A DNA stretch of 64,000 nt from JAGPUQ01 sp036961295 (GCA_036961295.1 JBALVX010000001.1:682001-746000), one strand, 5' to 3'; shown: positions 1 to 8,581, numbered from the stretch's first letter. A program made the numbers and translations. The notes: generated by a model from the sequence alone, not told the origin.

Positions 1-107
1 TGGTATTTATGGACATCCAGGTTGACCCTAACGAGCACGTCTACCCGATGCATGTGGCACCGGGTTCGATGCGCGATATGTGGTTAAGTAAAACGGAGCG
101 CACCTGA
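1..107 (+). CDS. ilvI: Acetolactate synthase large subunit, C-terminal end (partial)
   Basis: The first 107 bases read as the last 34 residues of an open frame that enters from outside the window and ends in TGA at 105-107. The fragment contains DPNEHVYPMHVAPGSM, which fits the C-terminus of the thiamine-diphosphate-dependent large subunit of acetohydroxyacid synthase. The assignment rests mainly on context: its stop codon overlaps the ATG of ilvH by one base (TGATG), the usual arrangement of the two AHAS subunits, which suggests translational coupling. Whether it is ilvI, ilvB or ilvG cannot be told from this fragment; ilvI is the conventional name when paired with ilvH. Confidence 0.85.
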   Translation, partial: VFMDIQVDPNEHVYPMHVAPGSMRDMWLSKTERT

Positions 108-598
108 TGAGACGTATTCTTTCAGTACTAATGGAAAACGAACCGGGCGCATTGTCTCGCGTGGTCGGATTATTTGCCCAGCGCGGCTATAATATCGATA
201 CCCTAACGGTAGCACCGACCGACGATAGCACCTTGTCTCGCCTGACCTTGACGACCCACGGTGACGACCGAGTGATCGAGCAAATTACTAAGCAGCTCAA
301 TAAGTTAATTGACGTAGTTAAAGTAAATGATCTCTCGGAAGGCCCGCACATTGAGCGCGAATTATTACTGGTTAAAGTGCGAGCGTCGGGTGCCCAACGT
401 GCTGAAATTAAACGTTGCGTCGATATTTTTCGAGGGCAGATCGTCGATGTTGGCGCGAGCACCTATGTGATTCAGGTGGCGGGTAGCAGTGACAAGCTGG
501 ATGCCTTTGTAGGGTCCCTCGGTGAAGCGGGTATTTTAGAGGTGGTACGTTCTGGTGTATCCGGTATCATGCGCGGCGAAAAAGCCCTGCGGGTGTGA
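107..598 (+). CDS. ilvH: Acetolactate synthase small (regulatory) subunit
   Basis: This 163-residue protein is the regulatory subunit of acetohydroxyacid synthase, which stimulates the large subunit and carries valine feedback inhibition. An N-terminal ACT domain (about residues 2-76) is followed by the ACT-like C-terminal domain. The start MRRILSVLMENEPGALSRV aligns with E. coli IlvH. Gly14 and Ser17, positions known in that protein to be needed for valine sensitivity, are both present, so the enzyme is expected to be feedback-inhibited. The length is normal for the family. It is coupled to the upstream large subunit and followed 127 nt later by ilvC in the same direction. Confidence 0.96.
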   Translation: MRRILSVLMENEPGALSRVVGLFAQRGYNIDTLTVAPTDDSTLSRLTLTTHGDDRVIEQITKQLNKLIDVVKVNDLSEGPHIERELLLVKVRASGAQRAEIKRCVDIFRGQIVDVGASTYVIQVAGSSDKLDAFVGSLGEAGILEVVRSGVSGIMRGEKALRV

Positions 599-725
599 GT
601 CCTTTGACGGACACTGGTAGCGTTAACTATTTATAGAGCTAACTCTTCACCGAGCTAGCTTAAGGCTTTTATTTTTATATTTCATTTTAACAATTTCATT
701 TAACAAGTAGATCGGGTAACTAATC

Positions 726-1745
726 ATGCAAGTGTATTACGACAAAGACTGTGACCTCTCCATCATTAGCGGCAAAAAAGTCGCCATCGTAGGCTATGGC
801 TCTCAGGGCCATGCTCACGCCCTCAACCTGCGTGATTCCGGCGTCGATAACGTCGTAGTTGCTCTGCGTAAGGGTTCTTCATCCTGGGCTAAAGCCGAGG
901 GCGAAGGTCTGAAAGTGGCAGAAATCGCCGACGCTGTGAAGGATGCCGATGTCGTCATGGTACTGGCCCCGGACGAGCATCAAAAAGCCGTGTATTACAA
1001 CGACATTGAACCAAACCTGAAGCAGGGCGCAGCGCTGGCGTTTGCTCACGGTTTTAATATTCACTTTGAAATGATCGAGCCCCGTGCCGATCTCGACGTG
1101 ATTATGATCGCGCCCAAAGGCCCCGGCCACACCGTGCGCAGCACTTATATGGAAGGCGGCGGTGTACCGTCGTTGATTGCCGTATTTCAAGATGCCTCCG
1201 GTCAGGCGAAAAATATTTCACTGTCCTACGCTTCGGCTAACGGCGGTGGTCGCTCCGGTATTATCGAAACCAATTTCCGTGAAGAAACCGAAACCGATCT
1301 GTTCGGCGAGCAAGCGGTATTGTGTGGCGGCGCTACTGCGCTGGTACAAGCCGGTTTTGAAACCCTGGTGGAAGCCGGTTACGCCCCCGAAATGGCATAT
1401 TTTGAATGTCTGCACGAGCTGAAATTGATCGTCGATTTAATGTATCAAGGTGGTATTGCCGACATGCGTTATTCAATCTCCAACACCGCTGAATTTGGTG
1501 ACTACGTTAGTGGCCCGCGCATTATCACTGAAGAAACCAAAAAAGAAATGAAGCGCGTACTGGACGATATTCAAGCAGGTAAATTTGCCAATAAGTTTAT
1601 CCTCGACAACCAGGCGGGTAACCCGATATTAAAAGCCGCCCGTCGTCGTAGTGAAGAGCATCCCATTGAAGCCGTAGGTGCCAAGCTGCGCGGCATGATG
1701 CCCTGGATCGGTCAAAACAAGCTGGTTGATAAAAGCAAAAACTAA
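726..1745 (+). CDS. ilvC: Ketol-acid reductoisomerase (NADP+)
   Basis: The 339-residue product is a class I (short) ketol-acid reductoisomerase, catalysing the Mg2+ and NADPH-dependent second step of valine and isoleucine synthesis. The Rossmann fingerprint GYGSQG is at residues 23-28 and is followed by HAHALNLRDSG. The C-terminal knotted domain carries the metal-binding acidic residues in DLFGEQAVLCGG and in the FECLHELKLIVDLMYQGG segment. It follows ilvIH in the order typical of Pseudomonas-like gammaproteobacteria and ends at a strong intrinsic terminator. The 127-nt gap to ilvH is AT-rich and shows no leader peptide that I could support. Confidence 0.98.
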   Translation: MQVYYDKDCDLSIISGKKVAIVGYGSQGHAHALNLRDSGVDNVVVALRKGSSSWAKAEGEGLKVAEIADAVKDADVVMVLAPDEHQKAVYYNDIEPNLKQGAALAFAHGFNIHFEMIEPRADLDVIMIAPKGPGHTVRSTYMEGGGVPSLIAVFQDASGQAKNISLSYASANGGGRSGIIETNFREETETDLFGEQAVLCGGATALVQAGFETLVEAGYAPEMAYFECLHELKLIVDLMYQGGIADMRYSISNTAEFGDYVSGPRIITEETKKEMKRVLDDIQAGKFANKFILDNQAGNPILKAARRRSEEHPIEAVGAKLRGMMPWIGQNKLVDKSKN

Positions 1746-1762
1746 GTAACATACTTACTTGT

Positions 1763-1792
1763 AAAAAAGGCAGACTTCGGTCTGCCTTTTTT
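1763..1792 (+). terminator. Intrinsic terminator of ilvIHC
   Basis: A perfect hairpin with a 13-bp stem (1763-1775 with 1780-1792) closes on a TTCG tetraloop and runs into a T tract, 18 nt after the ilvC stop codon. Because the stem begins with six A and ends with six T it could work in both directions. It marks the end of the ilv operon. Confidence 0.93.
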
Positions 1793-2132
1793 ATTGGTGT
1801 TTTAATCCAGGTAGTTGGCTTAAAGACCAGTTGGCCGCTTAGTTGTGAGTTCACCATGGACTTAGGGAAAAAGGATGTTTATTCTTCCTGTGTTTTTGAT
1901 AGAACAGTGTTAGGTAGCACGATTTACGAATAAGTCCGGGGCAAGCGATGAGTTGATAGCTCATCGGTGCACTTAATCAAATTCTGGGAGCGAGTATTGG
2001 CATCGTATCCTTTGTTTATTTAGTCTGCTAGATAGGAGCACTAAATACTGAGTCGCGTTTAATACTGGTTTAAGTGATGGAATAAAACGTACCCGATAGC
2101 CGAATGTCACCTTTTCCCTAACGTTGATCCTT
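1793..2132. other. Intergenic region without a recognised gene
   Basis: This stretch lies between the ilvC terminator and the FAD oxidoreductase. I found no convincing coding frame, RNA gene or strong promoter. It presumably carries the promoter of the downstream gene. Confidence 0.5.
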
Positions 2133-3764
2133 ATGCTGCGACTTAATGATATTAAATTACCCCTCGATCATAGCGATGCTGATCTAACGGAGGCCATTGT
2201 TAGCAAGCTGGCCATCGAAGCTGATGATCTGTTGAGCTTTAGCGTGTTCAAGCGCAGTCACGATTCCCGCAAAAAAAATAATATCCTGCTGGTTTATCAG
2301 TTGGACGTTACCCTTACTGAAGAACTCAGTGAAAACGTGCTCGAAAAATTCGCCGGACAATCGTTTGTTAGGCCGAGCCCGGACACCCGTTATCATTTTG
2401 TAGCTCAGGCCGCTGCGGAATTTCCGGACGCGCAGCAACAGCGCCCCCTCGTCATTGGTTTTGGCCCTTGCGGTATTCTGGCGGCACTGGTGTTGGCGCA
2501 GATGGGCTTGAAGCCGATTGTGCTGGAGCGCGGCCAAAATGTAAGGCAACGCACTCAGGATACCTGGGGTTTTTGGCGCAAGCGCAAGTTGAACACCGAG
2601 TCGAACGTGCAGTTTGGCGAAGGCGGGGCGGGTACGTTTTCTGACGGCAAACTTTATAGCCAGGTGAAGGACAAGCGTCATTTAGGCCGTAAGGTATTAA
2701 GCGAATTTGTAGCAGCCGGTGCTCCGGAAGAAATTTTAACTCTGAGCAAACCCCATATTGGCACCTTTAAACTGGTCAAGATGGTAGAAAACATGCGTGC
2801 GGAAATTATCCGCCTGGGTGGCGAAATTCGTTTTGATTGCAAGGTCGATACCATTCATCGCGAAGCGGATGATAACGGTGGCCAGGTTACCGGGGTAACT
2901 TTGGCTAACGGCGAAGTACTACAAAGCCGCCATATTGTTTTGGCCATCGGCCACAGTGCCCGCGATAGTTTTGATATGTTGTTGAAGCAAGGCTTCTATA
3001 TTGAGGCGAAACCGTTTTCCATTGGTTTTCGCATCGAGCATCCGCAGTCGGTTATTGATACGGCGCGCTTCGGTGCGCAGGCCGGACATCCGATTTTGGG
3101 CGCGGCGGATTATAAATTGGTGCATCACTGTGCTAATGGTCGCAGTGTTTATAGTTTTTGCATGTGTCCCGGCGGCACTGTGGTGGCGGCAAGCTCGGAA
3201 GAGGGGCGTGTAGTGACCAACGGTATGTCGCAGTACTCTCGCAAAGAACGCAACGCTAACGCGGCTGTTGTGGTCGGCATTAACCCCGAGCAGGACTATC
3301 CCGAGCATGTGTTGGCGGGCATCGGCCTGCAACGCGATCTCGAAGCCCTGGCGTATCAATTAGGTGGTGAAAACTACAACGCTCCGGCCCAACTGGTGGG
3401 GGATTTTTTACAGGATAAACCATCGACACAATTGGGCAGTGTTACCCCGTCCTATCAGCCGGGCATTACTCTGGGTGATTTATCAAAAGCCTTGCCGGCC
3501 TTTGCGACAGCAGCTATTCGCGAGGCCATTCCCGCCTTCGATAAAAAAATAAAAGGCTTTGCTATGGCCGACGCTATTTTAACGGGTGTCGAAACCCGAA
3601 CCTCGTCGCCTATTTGTATCAAGCGTGGAAAAGATTTCCAAAATATAAACACGCGGGGTCTGTATCCCGCAGGCGAGGGCGCTGGCTATGCGGGTGGCAT
3701 CCTGTCGGCAGGAATAGACGGTATTAAAGTCGCCGAAGCACTGGCCGTGGATATATTAAAGTAA
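2133..3764 (+). CDS. FAD-dependent oxidoreductase of the COG2509 type
   Basis: The product (543 residues from the ATG at 2133; a TTG three codons upstream is less likely) has an N-terminal domain of about 100 residues before an FAD-binding Rossmann motif, VIGFGPCGILAALVLAQMG. A second conserved part is QFGEGGAGTFSDGKL, and a C-terminal GLYPAGEGAGYAGGI motif binds the flavin. This layout matches the uncharacterised FAD-dependent proteins grouped in COG2509, which are widespread in bacteria and have no settled substrate. It stands alone between ilvC and pssA. I see no truncation. A specific reaction cannot be assigned. Confidence 0.85.
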   Translation: MLRLNDIKLPLDHSDADLTEAIVSKLAIEADDLLSFSVFKRSHDSRKKNNILLVYQLDVTLTEELSENVLEKFAGQSFVRPSPDTRYHFVAQAAAEFPDAQQQRPLVIGFGPCGILAALVLAQMGLKPIVLERGQNVRQRTQDTWGFWRKRKLNTESNVQFGEGGAGTFSDGKLYSQVKDKRHLGRKVLSEFVAAGAPEEILTLSKPHIGTFKLVKMVENMRAEIIRLGGEIRFDCKVDTIHREADDNGGQVTGVTLANGEVLQSRHIVLAIGHSARDSFDMLLKQGFYIEAKPFSIGFRIEHPQSVIDTARFGAQAGHPILGAADYKLVHHCANGRSVYSFCMCPGGTVVAASSEEGRVVTNGMSQYSRKERNANAAVVVGINPEQDYPEHVLAGIGLQRDLEALAYQLGGENYNAPAQLVGDFLQDKPSTQLGSVTPSYQPGITLGDLSKALPAFATAAIREAIPAFDKKIKGFAMADAILTGVETRTSSPICIKRGKDFQNINTRGLYPAGEGAGYAGGILSAGIDGIKVAEALAVDILK

Positions 3765-3873
3765 TGTTTGCTCTCAACAGGGCTGTCAATATGTAACGTA
3801 GACAGGTTTAGCCGCTTGGCCTCATAATAGCCGCGAATATCAAGCCTTAGCGCGCAAGTCTGAGTAAATTGTA

Positions 3874-4743
3874 ATGTCTGACCCCGTAGTTCCTTTTGAC
3901 AAAAATAGCACCGATAAAAACGGTACTGCTCCAGGCAGTGTCGATACAAATAGTGCCGATACCAACAACACCGATCAAACCGTAACGACAGACATTGATC
4001 ACGACCACTCTCTCGATCAGAACCACGATAACGATCGAGTGCGGCGCAAAGGTGTTTATTTACTACCCAATCTACTGACCACCGGCGCGTTGTTTGCGGG
4101 TTTTTATGCCATCCTTTCAGCTATGGATGGTAATTTCAGCTTTGCTGCTATCGCTATTTATGTGGCGATGTTATTCGATGGACTGGATGGCCGCGTCGCT
4201 AGACTAACCAATACCCAGAGTGAGTTTGGCGTGCAATACGACAGCCTGTCTGACATGGTGTCCTTCGGGGTGGCCCCGGCGGTGCTGATGTTCAGCTGGA
4301 TTTTGGAGAGCCTGGGTAACTTTGGTTGGGCGGCCGCGTTTATTTATGCCTCCTGTGCCGCACTGCGCCTGGCGCGTTTCAATGTACAGGTGGGTTCAGC
4401 CGATGAACGCTTCTTTATCGGTCTGGCGAGCCCGGCTGCGGCGGGTCTAGTGGCCGCTATGGTGTGGTTTGCTCACGGCAGTGAGGCCACGATAATCCTG
4501 GCGATTAGCGCAGCGGTGGTCACGGCAGCGGCGGGCTTACTGATGGTCGTCAACATCCGTTACCACAGCGCTAAAGCAATAGATTTGAAGGGCCGTGTGC
4601 CGTTTGTAGTGATTCTAGGGGTGGTTATGGTACTGGTGGTGATTAGCATTGATCCGCCACGAGTCTTACTCAGTATGGCGATTCTTTACGCGCTTTCCGG
4701 CCCCAGTCTGTGGGTATGGACAAGAATTAAAGGTAGGCAATAA
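3874..4743 (+). CDS. pssA: CDP-diacylglycerol--serine O-phosphatidyltransferase
   Basis: This 289-residue membrane enzyme joins CDP-diacylglycerol and serine to give phosphatidylserine, the precursor of phosphatidylethanolamine. The CDP-alcohol phosphotransferase signature is complete: Asp102, Asp105-Gly106, Ala109-Arg110, Gly119, Asp123 and Asp127. About six membrane segments follow from residue 60. Residues 1-57 are an unusual hydrophilic leader rich in Asp, Asn and Thr, including a His/Asp cluster near residues 40-52; the enzyme core starts around RRKGVYLLPNLLT. An internal start could shorten it, but no better start codon with a ribosome-binding site is evident. In Pseudomonas-type genomes pssA sits near ilvC and leuA, as here. 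Confidence 0.93.
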   Translation: MSDPVVPFDKNSTDKNGTAPGSVDTNSADTNNTDQTVTTDIDHDHSLDQNHDNDRVRRKGVYLLPNLLTTGALFAGFYAILSAMDGNFSFAAIAIYVAMLFDGLDGRVARLTNTQSEFGVQYDSLSDMVSFGVAPAVLMFSWILESLGNFGWAAAFIYASCAALRLARFNVQVGSADERFFIGLASPAAAGLVAAMVWFAHGSEATIILAISAAVVTAAAGLLMVVNIRYHSAKAIDLKGRVPFVVILGVVMVLVVISIDPPRVLLSMAILYALSGPSLWVWTRIKGRQ

Positions 4744-4848
4744 TAAGCAGGTGTTATGAGGGCTTGGCAGGGCCGCCATAATTTGTTTGAATAGGCGCTA
4801 GAAGGTTTTTAACCTCGCAACTTAATACCACAAGTTAATACAGAGCAA

Positions 4849-4941
4849 ATGACAAACAGTAACGCAGCCAATTTATTATTCCTCCGTGAGCGTCCTTGCT
4901 CCGGCGCGCTGCTGCGTACTGATCTCCTGCTGCTGCCCTGA
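4849..4941 (+). CDS. leuL: leuA leader peptide (30 residues, 9 Leu)
   Basis: An ATG at 4849 opens a 30-codon frame ending in TGA at 4939-4941, about 113 nt before leuA. Nine of its 30 codons are Leu: TTA TTA CTC in the first half, CTG CTG at 4909-4914, and a run CTC CTG CTG CTG at 4924-4935 just before Pro and the stop. Such clustering is the hallmark of a leucine leader peptide that senses charged tRNA-Leu in attenuation. A weak purine stretch (AGAG) precedes the ATG. The peptide does not resemble E. coli LeuL in sequence, which is normal for leaders. Coding status is inferred from position and codon content. Confidence 0.7.
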   Translation: MTNSNAANLLFLRERPCSGALLRTDLLLLP

Positions 4942-5045
4942 GGGGCATCTATTCGTACGACATTCTTTAATTTTTTTGCATCCTGCTTCCTACCGGAGCA
5001 GAATTCAGTTTATTGTGCCTACCCGAAGTTCGGGTTATCCAGGAG
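4897..5045 (+). promoter_or_regulatory. Candidate attenuator of leuA
   Basis: Several competing pairings are visible between the leader peptide and leuA. Bases 4897-4904 (TGCTCCGG) can pair with 4993-5000, which excludes a local hairpin of 4984-4990 with 4995-5001. A second hairpin is 5021-5027 with 5029-5035. The Leu-codon bases CTCCTG (4924-4929) are a perfect complement of CAGGAG (5040-5045), the ribosome-binding site of leuA. A T-rich run at 4966-4977 lacks a good stem just before it, so classical transcription termination is not evident. A translational form of attenuation is therefore possible. This is inferred by eye, without free-energy calculation. Confidence 0.45.
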
Positions 5046-5054
5046 TTAAGACCC

Positions 5055-6599
5055 ATGGACAAACAACGCCTTATTATTTTTGATACCACCTTGCGCGACG
5101 GCGAACAAAGCCCCGGCGCCGCCATGACCAAAGAAGAAAAGCTCCGGGTAGCCAAATCGCTGGAGAAGCTGAAGGTAGACGTGATTGAGGCGGGTTTTGC
5201 GACCTCGAGCCCCGGTGATTTTGCGGCGGTTAAAAGCATTGCCGAAGCCATTAAAGATTGCCGTGTGTGCAGTTTAGCCCGCACCATGCCCAGCGATATT
5301 GAGCGCGCCGCGGAAGCGCTGGTCGATGCCGTTGCACCGCGTATTCATACCTTTATTGCGACCTCGCCGATCCATATGGATTACAAACTGCAAATGACGC
5401 CGGAGCAGGTGTTTGAGCAGGCGATCGGTGCGATAAAAATTGCACGCAACTTGGTCGATGACGTGGAGTTTTCGCTGGAAGACGGCAGTCGCTCTGAGTT
5501 TGAGTTTATGTGTCGTATTGTTGAGGCCGCCATTAATGCGGGAGCGGGCACTATCAATATTCCCGACACGGTGGGTTATGCCACGCCGGGTGAATACGGT
5601 GAAATGATTGGCCGGGTAATTAACAACGTGCCGAACTCCGATAAAGCCATATTTTCCGTGCATTGTCATAACGACTTAGGTCTTGCGGTAGCCAACTCCC
5701 TGTCGGCGGTATTGCACGGTGCGCGTCAGGTGGAGTGCACCATCAACGGCTTGGGTGAACGTGCCGGTAATGCCTCGCTGGAAGAAATTGTAATGGCAGT
5801 TCGCACTCGCCCAGATATTTACCCGGTGGAAGTGGGCATCGATAGCACGCAGATTGTGCCGACCTCGAGACTGGTTTCAACGGTTACCGGCTTTCCGGTG
5901 CAGCCCAACAAGGCTGTGGTTGGTGCCAATGCCTTTGCCCACGAGTCGGGTATTCATCAGGATGGTGTGCTGAAGTATCGCGAGACCTACGAAATTATGC
6001 GGGCCGAGGATGTGGGCTGGAATACCAATCGCATTGTACTTGGCAAGCTTTCAGGCCGGGCGGCGTTTTCGGCGCGGCTCGAAGACCTGGGTATCAGCTT
6101 CGACAATAAAGCCGATTTGAATCGCGCCTTTACTCGCTTTAAAGAACTTGCGGATAAAAAACGTGAAATCCACGACGAAGATTTACAGGCCCTGGTGTCC
6201 GACATTCAAATTGGCGAATCCGCCGAAGACCTCGCTTTGGTCGCGATGGATGTTTCCAGTAAAACCGGGCGCGCACCCCATGCGGAATTAACTTTGCGCA
6301 GCCACGGTAACGATCACTCGGTCTCTGCCGAAGGTGATGGGCCAGTTGATGCGGTATTTCGTGCTATCGAAAAACTGGCGGACAGCGGTACCGAGCTTAA
6401 ACTTTATTCGGTTAATGCTATTACCACCGGTACCGATTCCCAGGGTGAAGTTACGGTGAGATTGGAAAAAGGCGGGCGTATTGTGAACGGACAGGGCGCG
6501 GATACCGACATTCTGGTGGCCAGTGCCAAGGCCTATATTCATGCGCTTAACTTACTGGGTAATCCAGATCGTGTGCACCCGCAACTGGGTGGTGTTTGA
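5055..6599 (+). CDS. leuA: 2-isopropylmalate synthase
   Basis: LeuA (514 residues) condenses acetyl-CoA with 2-ketoisovalerate, the committed step of leucine synthesis. The start is the ATG at 5055, which follows a strong AGGAG ribosome-binding site at 5041-5045; an upstream in-frame start at 5013 lacks one. The N-terminal TIM barrel holds IFDTTLRDGEQSPGA with the catalytic Arg and metal-binding Asp, and the HCHNDLGLAVANS metal-binding His pair. The C-terminal third is the LeuA allosteric domain that senses leucine. Length matches the long (class I) bacterial enzyme. Regulation by a leader peptide is suggested upstream. Confidence 0.97.
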   Translation: MDKQRLIIFDTTLRDGEQSPGAAMTKEEKLRVAKSLEKLKVDVIEAGFATSSPGDFAAVKSIAEAIKDCRVCSLARTMPSDIERAAEALVDAVAPRIHTFIATSPIHMDYKLQMTPEQVFEQAIGAIKIARNLVDDVEFSLEDGSRSEFEFMCRIVEAAINAGAGTINIPDTVGYATPGEYGEMIGRVINNVPNSDKAIFSVHCHNDLGLAVANSLSAVLHGARQVECTINGLGERAGNASLEEIVMAVRTRPDIYPVEVGIDSTQIVPTSRLVSTVTGFPVQPNKAVVGANAFAHESGIHQDGVLKYRETYEIMRAEDVGWNTNRIVLGKLSGRAAFSARLEDLGISFDNKADLNRAFTRFKELADKKREIHDEDLQALVSDIQIGESAEDLALVAMDVSSKTGRAPHAELTLRSHGNDHSVSAEGDGPVDAVFRAIEKLADSGTELKLYSVNAITTGTDSQGEVTVRLEKGGRIVNGQGADTDILVASAKAYIHALNLLGNPDRVHPQLGGV

Positions 6600-6644
6600 G
6601 GTGATCGCAATGGTTTATTTGGCAGACCTGGCTTTTAGCGCGCG

Positions 6645-7481
6645 GTGAATGCTCCGCGCAGTCAATATCTCTCCGCTCTGGGTATCGTGCAATACCGACC
6701 CAGAGTTGAGGGTGTTGTCGGTGGGAGCGAAGAGCTGGTAGAGCCGGCTTCAATCACTGTTAATTTGGATAAGCCCGACTTAAATAAGTCAGACAAGGAT
6801 AAGTCAGACAAGCCCAGCTTAGGCCGACAACACTTAAGTCAATTGGCCACAGAACTGGATACACCTGTAAATAAAGTTGCGGTAGCGGAAGGTGCTGATG
6901 CAGAGCAGACACCTACTCGAGTTCAATCTCAAGTTCAGACTCAAGCCCAGACCCAAACTCAGGCGCAGGCCTTAGATTCCTCGCCAGCGGTACAGCTGTC
7001 CTTTAGGCTGGCCTGTTGGCAGGTGTCGGATCAGCTGCTGGTACTGGATTCACTCCAGCCGGGAGAGCGCCCCGACGCGCGTCGCGTCACCTTACTGGGT
7101 AATATTCTTAAAGCGATTGGGCAGCAACCTGATATGTTGCCGGCCACCGAGTTTTTGGATTGGCCCTTATCCTCTGGTGCGGATGCCAGTCTGGATGGAG
7201 CCAGAATTTCCATACATACCTTTTTACAGGGTCGCATGACTCTGTCGCCGTTTCGATGGGTGCTGGCCATGGGTGATGCGGCGATACTGTCTTTAGCTCC
7301 AGAAGATTTACTAGATAATAAAAACCCGAATAAAAGCAGCCTGCAGGGGCAGTCTTTCCCCTTATTCGATAAGGTATCGGTGCTATGCGTACCCGGCCTG
7401 GAGCAAATGCTGGTCGAGCCTGCAAGCAAGGCGCTGGCCTGGGCAACCCTGCAGTCTTTGCTAGAGCCAGCGGTTAAATAA
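6645..7481 (+). CDS. holD: Probable DNA polymerase III psi subunit with a long Gln-rich spacer
   Basis: The 278-residue product starts at GTG 6645, the only start available after an in-frame TAG at 6636. Residues 9-17 read LSALGIVQY, which resembles the LQQLGITQW segment of E. coli HolD that anchors psi to the chi subunit. The C-terminal half (from about residue 118) contains LLVLDSL and LLGNILKAIG, similar to the psi core. Between them lies a spacer of roughly 90 residues, Lys/Asp-rich and then alternating Gln (QSQVQTQAQTQTQAQA, near 94-109). rimI follows 9 nt later, as in E. coli holD-rimI, which supports the call. E. coli psi is only 137 residues, so this one is twice the usual size. No clear Shine-Dalgarno sequence precedes the GTG. 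Confidence 0.7.
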   Translation: MNAPRSQYLSALGIVQYRPRVEGVVGGSEELVEPASITVNLDKPDLNKSDKDKSDKPSLGRQHLSQLATELDTPVNKVAVAEGADAEQTPTRVQSQVQTQAQTQTQAQALDSSPAVQLSFRLACWQVSDQLLVLDSLQPGERPDARRVTLLGNILKAIGQQPDMLPATEFLDWPLSSGADASLDGARISIHTFLQGRMTLSPFRWVLAMGDAAILSLAPEDLLDNKNPNKSSLQGQSFPLFDKVSVLCVPGLEQMLVEPASKALAWATLQSLLEPAVK

Positions 7482-7493
7482 GCGCTTATTTTG

Positions 7494-7979
7494 ATGTCGA
7501 AGGCCGAGCAGTCTGTCACTATAATTTCCGCCACGCCCGCGCATGTTGCCGATTTTCACGCTATTGAGTTACAGGTATCTCCATCGCCGTGGACTGCGGG
7601 GCAATTTGAAGAAAGCCTGAGACATCACTCCGCCTATGTTTTGCAGCAGTCCGGCAATGTCTGTGGGTTTTTGATTTTTAGCTGTATCGCCGGTGCGGCA
7701 GAGTTGATTAACATCGCTGTTGCTCCCACCCATCAGGGACAGGGCTTTGGTTCTCGCTTACTGGAGTTTTGTTTGGAATGTGTAGAAGGTAAAGCGGATA
7801 GTATTTTTCTTGATGTGCGCGTCAGTAATTTCTCCGCCATCTCGATGTATGCCAATAAAGGTTTTGTGCAGGTAGGTGAGAGGCGCGACTATTATCGCAA
7901 ACCTGATGGTCGTGAAGACGCTCTGGTCATGGCCTGTGAATTAAACGCTAATCTGTTTGCTAGCGAGGATCAGGATTGA
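7494..7979 (+). CDS. rimI: Ribosomal protein S18-alanine N-acetyltransferase
   Basis: This 161-residue GNAT acetyltransferase is expected to acetylate the N-terminal alanine of ribosomal protein S18. The acetyl-CoA pyrophosphate-binding motif QGQGFGSRLL lies near the middle, preceded by the beta-strand INIAVAPTHQ, and the C-terminal part has SNFSAISMYANKGF and ERRDYYRKPDGREDALVM, which are typical of RimI. The ATG at 7494 is preferred over a TTG one codon earlier. It follows holD closely, the conserved gammaproteobacterial order. Confidence 0.93.
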   Translation: MSKAEQSVTIISATPAHVADFHAIELQVSPSPWTAGQFEESLRHHSAYVLQQSGNVCGFLIFSCIAGAAELINIAVAPTHQGQGFGSRLLEFCLECVEGKADSIFLDVRVSNFSAISMYANKGFVQVGERRDYYRKPDGREDALVMACELNANLFASEDQD

Positions 7980-8125
7980 CACGTTTTCAGACCTTGTGAT
8001 AGCAATCAAGTAACAAAGATGTGCCGTTGGTAGATTTCTGATAGAATTCCAACTTGTTGAATTAAAATAAGTTTCAGGACTCGGAGAGAATTCTCTAGCT
8101 GAAATTTACAAAGAGGAGATGCTCG

Positions 8126-8581
8126 ATGGAACCTTTTGAAATGCTCTATTGGCACTGGGTCGTACTGGGTATTGGTCTGGCTGTGCTGGAGATTTTTCTG
8201 GTTAGCTTTACCATACTTTGGTTTGGTGTCGGCGCGATTGTGGTTGGACTGGTGATGTGGGTATTTCCGTCCATGTCGTTTGCTACTCAATTATTGTTGT
8301 GGATGATTAGCTCGTCGGGTTTGGCGGTATTCTGGTTTAAGTATTTCAAGCCTCGTATGGTGGATAAAACCGGTGCAGGTATGGCTCGCGAAGCCGTTAT
8401 TGGCGAATTCGGCCAGGTAATTAAAGCGCCGTTTGAAGGCGGTCGGGGGATGGCGCGCTTTAGCACGCCGATACTCGGTAGTGATGAGTGGGAAATTATC
8501 AGCAAGGACGACGTTGTCATCGGAGATCGTATTACCATTCGTGAATTTTCAGGTAACACCCTGGTGGTTTCTAAAACTTAG
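8126..8581 (+). CDS. NfeD-family membrane protein
   Basis: The 151-residue protein has two or three N-terminal membrane segments (about residues 9-75, including LGIGLAVLEIFLVSFTILWFGVGAIVVGLVMW) and a C-terminal soluble domain of about 60 residues with the OB-like fold typical of short NfeD proteins (GEFGQVIKAPFEGGRGMARF, NTLVVSKT). A good ribosome-binding site (GAGGAG) precedes the ATG. NfeD proteins are encoded beside SPFH (stomatin-like) proteins and are thought to act with them in membrane microdomain organisation; an SPFH gene follows 100 nt downstream, which supports the call. The precise role is unknown. Confidence 0.9.
   Translation: MEPFEMLYWHWVVLGIGLAVLEIFLVSFTILWFGVGAIVVGLVMWVFPSMSFATQLLLWMISSSGLAVFWFKYFKPRMVDKTGAGMAREAVIGEFGQVIKAPFEGGRGMARFSTPILGSDEWEIISKDDVVIGDRITIREFSGNTLVVSKT

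Noticed and set aside
4961..4979. T-rich run as the tail of a classical attenuator terminator
   Set aside because: No GC-rich stem directly precedes it; the nearest small hairpin (4934-4947) is 18 nt upstream.
4886..5083. A Cys-rich 65-codon frame upstream of and overlapping leuA
   Set aside because: It is in a different frame from the Leu-rich leader, has no ribosome-binding site, and overlaps the leuA start; the 30-codon leader explains the region better.
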